Positions 57,134 through 64,000 of a stretch of DNA of 64,000 nucleotides are shown here, piece by piece. The DNA comes from RYN-230 sp963851025. Its GTDB lineage: Bacteria; Actinomycetota; Actinomycetes; Streptosporangiales; Streptosporangiaceae. The stretch covers positions 1 through 64,000 of the forward strand of contig CAWKOA010000019.1 of the NCBI GenBank assembly GCA_963851025.1. The letters are read 5' to 3'. The stretch's first letter is position 1, and each line of letters begins with the position of its first letter. The notes below the pieces were generated by a model. That model saw only the letters and a program-made list of their open reading frames with translations, did not search any database and was not told the DNA's origin. The translations under genes were made by a program, and so were the position numbers.

Positions 57134-58303
57134 ATGCGACTGATCCACACCTCGGACTGGCATCTGGGGCGCACGCTGCACGGCGAGAACCTGCTGCCCC
57201 ATCAGGACACCTTCCTGCGCTGGCTGCTCGACGAGGCGGTCCGCCAGCGGGCCGGGGCCGTGGTGGTGGCCGGGGACATCTACGACCGCGCGGTGCCGCC
57301 GCTCGACGCGGTCCGGCTGCTCGACGCGGCCCTGCTGCGCTTCGCGCAGGCCGGCATCCCGGTCATCCTGATCAGCGGGAACCATGACTCCGCGGTCCGG
57401 CTGGGCTTCGGCGCCGGGCTCAGCGAGGCGGCCGGCATCCACCTGCGCACCTCGGTGGCCGACCTGGCCCGGCCGGTGCTGCTGGCCGACGAGCACGGCC
57501 CGGTGGCCGTCTACGGCATCCCGTACCTGCTGCCCGACGCGGTCATGGCCGACCTGGGCGTCGCGACCGGACACACGAGGCGGTGCTGGCCGAGGCGGCC
57601 CGGCGGATCCGGGCGGACGCCGCCGCCCGCGGCGTCGGCCGCACCGTGGTCGCCGCGCACGCCTTCGTCACCGGCGGCCAGCCCGCCGAGTCCGAGCGGG
57701 ACATCCGGGTCGGCGGCATCGCCGACGTGCCCGCCGCCGTGTTCGGCGGGTTCAGCTACGTGGCCCTCGGCCACCTGCACGGCGCGCAGCGGGCCGGGCC
57801 CGCGGAGGCCGGCACCGTCATCCGGTACTCCGGGTCGCCGCTCGCGTTCTCGTTCGGCGAGAAGGACCACGCCAAGTCGGTCACGCTGGCCGAGATCGAC
57901 GCTGCGGGCCAGGTCAGCACGACCGCGCTGGCCGCGCCGGTGCCCCGGCCGCTGCGCGAGGTGCGCGGCACGCTGGACGAGCCTGCTGGCCCGGGCCGGG
58001 TCGGATCTCGCCGACCTGGCCGGCGCCTGGGTCAAGGTGGTGCTGACCGACACCGTGCGGCCGCCGGCCCCGATGGAGCGGCTGCGCGAGAAGTGGCCGC
58101 ACACGCTGATCCTCGACTTCGCCCCGGAGGGCGAGCTGACCAGCTCCGACGCCGACCTGGAGCGGCTGGCCGCAGCGAGCGACCCGGTCGAGATCTGCGG
58201 CCTGTTCGTGGAGTTCACCAGCGGCGGGCCGGCCGATGACGCGCACCGTGCGGTGCTCCGCGCGGCCGTCGAGGCGGCGCAGCACGCCGAGTCGGCCGCC
58301 TGA
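57134..58303 (+). CDS. sbcD: exonuclease SbcCD subunit D (two frameshifts)
   Basis: Metallophosphoesterase nuclease subunit of SbcCD, which opens hairpins and trims double-strand ends. Motifs: MRLIHTSDWHLGRTL, VVVAGDIYDRAVPP, VILISGNHDSAVRLGFG, RTVVAAHAFVTGG, ALGHLHGAQRAG and IRYSGSPLAFSFGEKDHAKSV. Compensating indels near 57573 and 57985 move the middle into another frame and back, so the C-terminus (TLILDFAPEGEL) is in the start frame. The stop overlaps the sbcC ATG by one base, an operon pair. Confidence 0.92.
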   Translation: MRLIHTSDWHLGRTLHGENLLPHQDTFLRWLLDEAVRQRAGAVVVAGDIYDRAVPPLDAVRLLDAALLRFAQAGIPVILISGNHDSAVRLGFGAGLSEAAGIHLRTSVADLARPVLLADEHGPVAVYGIPYLLPDAVMADLGVATGHTRRCWPRRPGGSGRTPPPAASAAPWSPRTPSSPAASPPSPSGTSGSAASPTCPPPCSAGSATWPSATCTARSGPGPRRPAPSSGTPGRRSRSRSARRTTPSRSRWPRSTLRARSARPRWPRRCPGRCARCAARWTSLLARAGSDLADLAGAWVKVVLTDTVRPPAPMERLREKWPHTLILDFAPEGELTSSDADLERLAAASDPVEICGLFVEFTSGGPADDAHRAVLRAAVEAAQHAESAA

Positions 58304-61296
58304 TGCGGCTGCACAGCCTGGAGCTGACCGCGTTCGGCCCGTACGCCCGCGCGCAGCGGATCGACTTCGGCCGGCTGTCCGGCAGCGGCCTGTTCCTGCT
58401 GGAGGGGCCGACCGGGTCAGGCAAGACGACGATCCTGGACGCCATCACGTTCGCCCTGTACGGCGGGCTGGCCGGGGACGAGTCCGCCGAGGACCGGCTG
58501 CGCTCGCATTTCGCCGCGCCGGACGCGGAGCCCTCGGTCAGCCTGGAGTTCTCGGTGCGCGGCGTCCGGCACCGGGTGACCCGGGTGCCCGAGCACCGGC
58601 GGCCGAAGCGGCGCGGGGACGGCTTCACCACCGAGCCGTCCCGCGTGCACCTGGAGCGCCAGGAGGCTGGCGCGTGGGTCAGCCTGTCCGCCAACAAGGC
58701 CGAGGCCGGGGAACTCGATCACCGAGCTCATCGGGCTCAACCGGGCGCAGTTCACCCAGGTCATGCTGCTGCCGCAGGGCGAGTTCGCGAAGTTCCTGCA
58801 GGCCGCGGACGACGACCGGCGGGTGCTGCTGAGCAGGCTGTTCGGCACCCAGCTGTACGACCGCATCACGGCCGAGCTGGACCGGCACCGGGCCACCGCG
58901 GTCCGGCAGCGCGCCGAGGCCGAGGCAAGCGATCCGCACCGCGGTGTCGGCCGCGGCCGAGGCGGCCGGCCTGGACGCCGGCGCGCGCGCCGAGCTGCTG
59001 GAGCTGCCCGGTGCGGAGCGGGCCACCCGGCTGAAGCAGGTGGGCGCGGACCTCGCGGAGGACGCCGCGGTCAGCGGCGGCGGGACTGGAGGTGGCGGCG
59101 GCCGAGACGGCCGCCCGGCTGGCCGCCTGCGAGCGGGAGCAGCAGCGGGCCCGGCTGATGACCAGGCTGACCGGGGCGCTCCAGCGGCTGCACGGGCACG
59201 AGGCCTCCCGGCCCGGGCACGACCAGCGGGCCGCCCGGCTGGCCGGCGGCGCGGCGGGCGGAACCAGTGCGGCCCCTGCTGGCCGCGCCGCGGCGAGGCG
59301 CAGCAGGCGGTCCGCGAGGCCCGCGACAGCCTGCTCAGGCTGGTCCCTGACCCGGACGACGCCATGCTCGCGGGCGGCGGCGGCCCGCAGGCCTTCGTCC
59401 GGGCCGAGGCGGCCGAGAAGGACGCCGCGTCGCTGCAGCATCTCGCGGACGCCGAGGCGGGCCTGCCCGTCCAGGTCGCCGGCGCTGCGCTCCGCGCAGC
59501 AGGCGGTCGCGGCGGCCGCCGGGCAGCTCCGCGACCTGGAAGCGGCCCGGGCGGACCTGCCCGGCCAGATCGCCGCCGCGGAGGAACGTCTCGCCGCAGG
59601 CCCGGCTGCTGGCCGCCGGCCTGGGGGCCGCCCGCGAGCAGCAGGCCGCGCTGCGCCGCCGGGCCGCGGCCGCCGCTGCACCTGGCCAGCCTGGAGCCGC
59701 GGCTCGCGGACCAGAACGCGGCCCTGCTCGGCGCGGTGGACACGCACCAGGCGCTGACCGAAGCCCACCTGCGGCTGCTGGCCGCCCGGCTGGACGGCAT
59801 GGCCGCGGAGCTGGCCGCCCAGCTCGCCGACGGGGCCGCGTGCCCGGTCTGCGGTTCCACCGCCCATCCCGCTCCGGCGCAGGCGGCTGGCGGCCTGGTG
59901 TCCGAGCCGGACCTGGCCGCGGCCGCGGCCCGGCGGGACGCGGCGGAAGCCACCCGGGCCCAGCTGACCCGCGAGCGCGACGAGCTGGCCGCCGCGGTGG
60001 CGGCCAGCTCCGCGGTGGCGGACGGCGGCACCGTGGACGGCCTGGCCGCCGAGGCCGGCGCCGTGGATGACCTGGTGGCGGGGGCGGAGCGGGCCGCGGC
60101 GGACGTCAGCCGCCTCGAGGCCGGGCTCGCCGGCCAGCGCGCGCAGCAGCAGCGGGTCGCGGAGGAACTGCAGGACGCCGCCGCCGCGCTGGCCACGGCC
60201 CAGGCCCAGGCCGACGCGGCGGAGACCGAGCTGAGCCAGCTGCAGCACAAGCTGGCCGGGGCCGCCCAGGGGCATCCGTCGGTGGCGCAGCGGCAGGCAG
60301 CCCTGCGCCGGGCCGCGGACACGAATCGCTCCCTGGCGGCGGCGCTGGACCAGCTCGCGGCCGCGCTGGCCGACGAGCGGCGGGCCGGGGAACGCGCCGG
60401 GCGCGAGGCGGCGGCCCGCGGCTTCGCCACGGCCGACCTGGCCAGCGCCGCGCTGCTCAGCCCCGGGGCGCAGGCGGACCTCGACGCGCCAGGTGACCGG
60501 CTGGACCGCCGACCTGGCCGCGCTCCAGGCCGCGGCGGCCGCCGACGACCTGGCCGGCCTGGATCCCGGGCAGGCGGCCGCGGTGCACGCGGCGGCGCAG
60601 GCGGCGGCGGCCGCCCTGGCCCGCGCCCAGGAAGCCGAGCAGGAGGTCCGGGCCGCCCGCGACGCGGCCCAGGCCCGGGCCGGCCGCCTGGACCAGCGGC
60701 TGGCCGAGGTGCAGCACGCCCAGGACGCCTTCGACCAGCTGCAGGAGGACACGTCCGCGGTGATCCGGCTGGCGGGCCTGGCCAAGGGGATGGACGGGCA
60801 CCGCCGGATGGCGCTGACCACCTACGTGCTCCGGCAGTGGTTCGGGCAGGTGGTGGCGGCGGCCAACGTCCGGCTCGGGGCCATGTCGGCGGGCCGGTAC
60901 GAGCTGCGGCGCACCGACGAGAGCGGGGCGAGGCGGGAACGGACCGGGCTGACCCTCGCCGTGATCGACCGGCACACCGGCGCGGAACGCAGCCCGCGGT
61001 CACTGTCCGGCGGCGAGACCTTCTACACCTCGCTGGCGCTGGCCCTCGGCCTGGCCGACGTGGTCAAGGCCGAGGCCGGCGGGGTGGACCTGGACACCCT
61101 GTTCATCGACGAGGGCTTCGGCACGCTCGACGCGGAGACCCTCGACCAGGTGATGGCGGTCATCGACGAGCTGCGTGACCGCGGCCGGGTGGTGGGCATC
61201 GTGAGCCACGTGGCCGACCTGAAGGACCGGGTTGCCGAGCGGCTCGAAGTCCGCCGCCTGGCCGACGGTTCCTCCACGGCCCGGGTCATCGCCTGA
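58303..61296 (+). CDS. sbcC: exonuclease SbcCD subunit C (about eight frameshifts)
   Basis: SMC-like ATPase partner of SbcD. N-terminal MRLHSLELTAFGPYARAQRIDF and Walker A LEGPTGSGKTTILDAITFALYG; Q-loop region QFTQVMLLPQGEFAKFLQA; zinc hook CPVCGSTAHP near base 59840 between Ala/Arg-rich coiled coils; C-terminal signature SLSGGETFYTSLALALGLADVV, Walker B LFIDEGFGTLD and the D-loop. Expected length ~1000 residues. Frame changes near 58712, 58927, 59086, 59285, 59480, 59590, 59672 and 60490, mostly in GGC/GCC-rich coiled-coil DNA, leave only the two ATPase ends clean. I regard the gene as real. Confidence 0.88.
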
Positions 61297-61385
61297 CTGG
61301 ACTAGCCGGGCCCAGGCTTGCGGCCAGGCATTATGCTGGTCCGGACCGGCCGGGGGGCCCGGTGGCGTGACGGGTCGGCATCCCG

Positions 61386-61455
61386 TTCCAGCACAGGGTT
61401 TCAGCACCCCGTTTTCAGCACGGGGTTTTCAGCACAGGGTTTTCAGCACAGGGGG
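61386..61455 (+). repeat. five 13-14-bp tandem repeats after sbcC
   Basis: Successive units TTCCAGCACAGGG, TTTCAGCACCCCG, TTTTCAGCACGGGG, TTTTCAGCACAGGG, TTTTCAGCACAGGGGG. They end 10 bases before the GTG of the small secreted protein, so the last GGGGG probably also serves as its ribosome binding site. The repeat core is shared with 57091-57117. Confidence 0.8.
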
Positions 61456-61464
61456 ACGTTGCTT

Positions 61465-61935
61465 GTGAAGAAGGTCGGCATCGCGGCGCTGGCGGCGGTC
61501 CTGCTCGCGTTCCTGGCGGCGGGCGCGGCCGCCGCGCTCACCACGGGGACCGCACGCGGCACGGCGGCGGGCCGGCTCCCGGTCGCCTACAACGGGCAGG
61601 ACGGCTGGGGCCACGGGACGGCCCGCCCGTCCACCATCTACGTGGGGGGCCCGGACACGTTCGTGCGGATCCAGCACTGGTCGCACTGGACGGCCACGTC
61701 CGCGTTCAGCTGGGGCACCCTCTGGGTGGACAACTGCTCCCCGAACTGCGCGGCCGGCCACTACACCAGGTACCCGGCCGAGGTGGGCCTGTCCCGGGTC
61801 GCGGCGCACCGGGGAGTGAGCTACTTCTCCCGGATGCGGCTGCGCTACTTCCACACCAGCGCCCGCGACTACGGGTTCCGCTGGGGCACCTACCGCGGCG
61901 CGACGATCCCGCTGTGGATCGGCGGCCCGGGCTGA
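61465..61935 (+). CDS. small secreted protein of unknown function
   Basis: 156 residues. Basic start then hydrophobic VGIAALAAVLLAFLAAGAAAALTTG, a classical signal peptide cleaved near AAA-LT. The mature part is aromatic-rich with repeats of W-S/H-W patterns (IQHWSHWTATSAFSWGTLWVDN) and one close Cys pair (NCSPNCAAGHY). FSRMRLRYFHTSARDYGFRWGTYRGATIPLWIGG may form a beta domain. It resembles small exported actinomycete proteins of unknown role. GTG 61465 is chosen because it gives the signal peptide; longer frames run back into the repeat. Confidence 0.75.
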   Translation: MKKVGIAALAAVLLAFLAAGAAAALTTGTARGTAAGRLPVAYNGQDGWGHGTARPSTIYVGGPDTFVRIQHWSHWTATSAFSWGTLWVDNCSPNCAAGHYTRYPAEVGLSRVAAHRGVSYFSRMRLRYFHTSARDYGFRWGTYRGATIPLWIGGPG

Positions 61936-62145
61936 CCGGCCCGGCCCGCCTGCCTAGCCGGCCGGACTGCGCCCGCCATCTCCCGGCCGTACTACCCGGC
62001 TGCCTCTCGGGCAGCCCATGGGATGGTCAACGCCTGCCCGATTTGAGGTGTCCCGGGGGATCTCGCCGGTAGGCTCCCGGTCGCATCGCCCGGGCCGGCG
62101 CCGTCCCGGGGGCTTTGCCGGGAAGGCTTCGGGACGGGAGTCATC

Positions 62146-63660
62146 ATGCCGAGCACAGGGCGGCCCCTGAGCCGCGCGGCCAAGGCCGGCTACATCGCCG
62201 GCACGGTCGCCGTCGTGGCCATGGTCGTCGCCAGCCTGGGCGCCTACGCGATCTACCGGAGGCTGGACGGCAACATCAGCACGGTCAAGGTCAGCGGGCT
62301 GAGTCACCGCTCGGTGTACGGCGCGCAGAACATCCTGGTGCTCGGGTCGCAGACCCGGCAGGGCCAGCGGGCCGGCGACCTGGGCAGCAATCCCGCCCTG
62401 AACACCAGCAACTCCGACAACCTCCTGCTGGTCCACCTCGACCCGACGCACACCCACGCCACCGTGCTGTCCATCCCGCGGGACACGATGGTCTACGAGC
62501 CCGGCTGCCAGGCCCGGCGCAGCGTCGGCACCGGCATCATGGGGCCCTACCAGTCCGCGATCATCGACGGGGCGATGAACATCGGCGGCCCGTCCTGCGC
62601 GGTTAGCACGGTCAAGGACCTGACCGGCGTCCCGCTCGACCATTTCGTCATGTTCAACTTCAACTCCTTCCGCGCGATGGTGGACACGATCGGCGGCGTG
62701 GAGGTCTGCGTCCCGCGCACCGGTTACCACGACCCCTACAGCGGGCTGAACCTCAGCGGCGGGAAGCACCTGCTCACCTACAACCAGGCGCTGGCCTACG
62801 TGCGCACCCGGCACGGCGTCCAGGCCGAGGGGGACGTCGGCGGTGACCTGCCGCGGATCGAGCTGCAGCAGGCGTTCATGTCCTCGGTCATCCAGAAGGT
62901 CAACAGCCAGGGCATCCTGAGCAACTCGGTGCAGCTGCTCAAGATCGCGGACGTGGCCACCCGGGCGCTGACCGTGGACCAGGGGCTCGATTCGGTCAGC
63001 AAGCTGCTGGGCCTGGCCAGGAGCCTCACCGGGCTGCACGCGAAGAACGTGACCCTGCTGACCATGCCCACGGTCACCGACCCGGCCGACGTCAACCGGC
63101 TGCTGCCCGAAGAGCCGGCCGACGACGTCATCTTCCAGATGATCCTGGACGGCCAGGCCTGGCATCACCGGCTGCCCACGCTGCCCTACGGCCACGTCCA
63201 GGTGCGCGTGCTGAACGGCACCGGGACTCCGGGACTGGCGGCCCAGACCGCCCGGCGGCTCACCCGGCTCGGCTTCGACGTGATCGGCACCGGGGACGCG
63301 GCGGCGACCAGCACCACGACCGTGACCTACTCCGGCACCGCGCAGGCCGACGGCGCGTACACGCTGGCCACCGCGCTGAAGGCCACTCCGGCCGCGCAGA
63401 ACCTGCTGGCCGAGCCGGCCCCGCAGGCGGGCCAGCCTGGCCCGGTCACGCTGGTCCTCGGGGGTGACTTCGCGGGCGTGAGCCCGCCCGCGGCGGCGCA
63501 CTCCACCGGCGGGAGCAAGGCCGCGGCCACCGGGAAGGGCAAGGCGGGGCGCAGCGCGGCCAGCCGCGCGACGGCCCAGACCACCGTGCAGAGCCGCAAC
63601 GCCGGCGCCAGCATCTGCTCCGGCCTGCCGCAGGCCAATCCCAACCCCGGCGTCCCCTAG
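62146..63660 (+). CDS. LytR-CpsA-Psr (LCP) family cell-wall ligase with LytR_C domain
   Basis: Membrane-anchored enzyme that attaches glycopolymers to peptidoglycan. N-terminal helix (YIAGTVAVVAMVVASLGAYAIYRRL), LCP domain (residues ~60-270) with NILVLGSQTR, NSDNLLLVHLD, the conserved Arg/Asp in SIPRDTMV, AMNIGGPSCAVSTVKDLTGVPLDHFVMFNF and GGVEVCVP, ALAYVRTRHG; then a C-terminal LytR_C domain (VQVRVLNGTGTPGLAAQTARRLTRLGFDV). The last ~50 residues are Ala/Ser/Lys-rich. 504 residues is typical. It could act on the polymer made by the 43.7-50.9 kb cluster, but they are 12 kb apart. Confidence 0.93.
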   Translation: MPSTGRPLSRAAKAGYIAGTVAVVAMVVASLGAYAIYRRLDGNISTVKVSGLSHRSVYGAQNILVLGSQTRQGQRAGDLGSNPALNTSNSDNLLLVHLDPTHTHATVLSIPRDTMVYEPGCQARRSVGTGIMGPYQSAIIDGAMNIGGPSCAVSTVKDLTGVPLDHFVMFNFNSFRAMVDTIGGVEVCVPRTGYHDPYSGLNLSGGKHLLTYNQALAYVRTRHGVQAEGDVGGDLPRIELQQAFMSSVIQKVNSQGILSNSVQLLKIADVATRALTVDQGLDSVSKLLGLARSLTGLHAKNVTLLTMPTVTDPADVNRLLPEEPADDVIFQMILDGQAWHHRLPTLPYGHVQVRVLNGTGTPGLAAQTARRLTRLGFDVIGTGDAAATSTTTVTYSGTAQADGAYTLATALKATPAAQNLLAEPAPQAGQPGPVTLVLGGDFAGVSPPAAAHSTGGSKAAATGKGKAGRSAASRATAQTTVQSRNAGASICSGLPQANPNPGVP

Positions 63661-63755
63661 CCGCCCGCCGAGGCCTTGGGAAAGCGGCCACCCGGCCCAC
63701 CCCAACCCCGGCGGCTGGGCCCCTATCCGCCCGCCAGGGCCCCGCCGCCCCCGCT

Positions 63756-63798
63756 TTGACATCTCCGTATATCCGTGTGAACATACGGACGTACGGAG
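63756..63798 (+). promoter_or_regulatory. promoter and 36-bp imperfect operator of the arsR gene
   Basis: TTGACA (63756-63761) with a possible -10 GAACAT (63779-63784). The 36-bp region 63763-63798 is an imperfect palindrome: outer arms CTCCGTA and TACGGAG are exact, inner CCGT/ACGG is exact, mismatches lie between. It would bind a dimeric ArsR, giving autoregulation, and overlaps both the -10 and the ribosome binding site. Confidence 0.65.
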
Positions 63799-63806
63799 GT
63801 GAGGGT

Positions 63807-64000
63807 ATGGTGCCCCGAGATCATGATCACCCGGTGAGCGGGCCGGGCGTGGCCGCGGCCCAGGCGGGTGCGCTGTCGGTGGCGGACGCCGGGCGGCTGG
63901 CCGGGCTGCTCGGCCTGCTGGCCGACCCGGTACGGTCACGGGTCCTGTTCGCGCTGGTCGCCGCGGGCGAGCTGTGCGTCGGTGACCTGGCCCTGGCGCT
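63807..64000 (+). CDS. ArsR-family transcriptional regulator (5' part)
   Basis: The window ends inside the gene; 64 codons are visible. After an N-terminal segment starting MVPRDHDHPVSGPG, the helices GRLAGLLGLLADPVRSRVLFALVAAGELCVGDLALA are the ArsR/SmtB dimer and winged-helix start. The pattern ELCVGDLA is where metal sensors carry the ELCVCDL cysteines; only one Cys is present here, so metal binding by that site is uncertain. The early HDH and Asp residues could be ligands. The ribosome binding site GGAGGTGAGG is strong. Confidence 0.85.
   Translation, partial: MVPRDHDHPVSGPGVAAAQAGALSVADAGRLAGLLGLLADPVRSRVLFALVAAGELCVGDLALA

Noticed and set aside
58679..61003. 774-codon minus-strand frame in the sbcC region
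   Set aside because: Ser/Ala/Arg-rich shadow of the sbcC coiled coils; it looks continuous only because the sense strand is broken by indels.
57134..61296. sbcD and sbcC as pseudogenes
   Set aside because: All catalytic motifs are kept in the correct order on both sides of every indel, which is not the pattern of free decay.
61954..63939. 661-codon minus-strand frame over the LCP gene
   Set aside because: Shadow; the plus-strand LCP domain is unambiguous.

Overview
The window is about 70% GC or higher, with codons strongly biased to G/C in the third position and frequent GTG starts. The gene set includes four-domain S1, parA-scpA-scpB-rluB, AroH-type chorismate mutase, F420-type LLM oxidoreductase, DUF397 with DUF5753 regulators, an MftR-like regulator and a caa3-type CtaG. 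Together these point to the chromosome of a high-GC actinomycete, perhaps of the Streptosporangiales/Streptomyces breadth. I cannot name the species from sequence alone.

Layout. 0-22.7 kb is a core block, almost all on the plus strand: polA, rpsA, coaE, uvrB, a lipoprotein, a HAD phosphatase, a DMT-type membrane protein, pyrG, a NUDIX hydrolase, ald, xerD, parA, a ribbon-helix-helix-like protein, scpA, scpB, rluB, aroH, tyrA, cmk and der. It ends in a strong bidirectional terminator. 22.7-25.7 kb is a whiJ-like regulatory module: anti-sigma-type ATPase, XRE/DUF5753, DUF397, second XRE/DUF5753. 26-43.5 kb is an accessory stretch: aldo-keto reductases, a secreted trypsin-like protease, a copper/cytochrome-oxidase assembly group (membrane-SCO1 fusion, lipoprotein, CtaG), a degenerate GGDEF protein, a CBM2-like protein, a serine-hydrolase-fold lipoprotein lacking its catalytic motifs, VOC, PaiB-like, MarR/YceI, quinone reductase and LLM genes.

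43.7-50.9 kb (perhaps to 52.9 kb) is the most interesting part. It is a tightly coupled operon of a PAS histidine kinase, a response regulator fused to a PIG-L deacetylase, an ATP-grasp ligase, a PHP phosphoesterase, a processive membrane GT2 glycosyltransferase and a one-helix membrane peptide, followed by a tandem PAP2 phosphatase. I know of no characterised pathway with this composition. It looks like a two-component-controlled route to an amino-sugar glycan or glycolipid. 52.9-64 kb holds a DUF72 protein, a DUF3516 helicase, an MftR-like TetR regulator, sbcD-sbcC, a small secreted protein, an LCP-family cell-wall ligase and the start of an ArsR regulator.

Many genes after 16.8 kb, including essential ones such as scpA and scpB, are broken by single-base indels, many of them in short G or C runs. 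I read these as sequence errors in the source assembly and annotate the genes across them. Several small repeats are also present: a ~115-bp element in two intergenic regions 36 kb apart, short tandem repeats at several promoters and near both ends of sbcDC, and well-formed operator palindromes.
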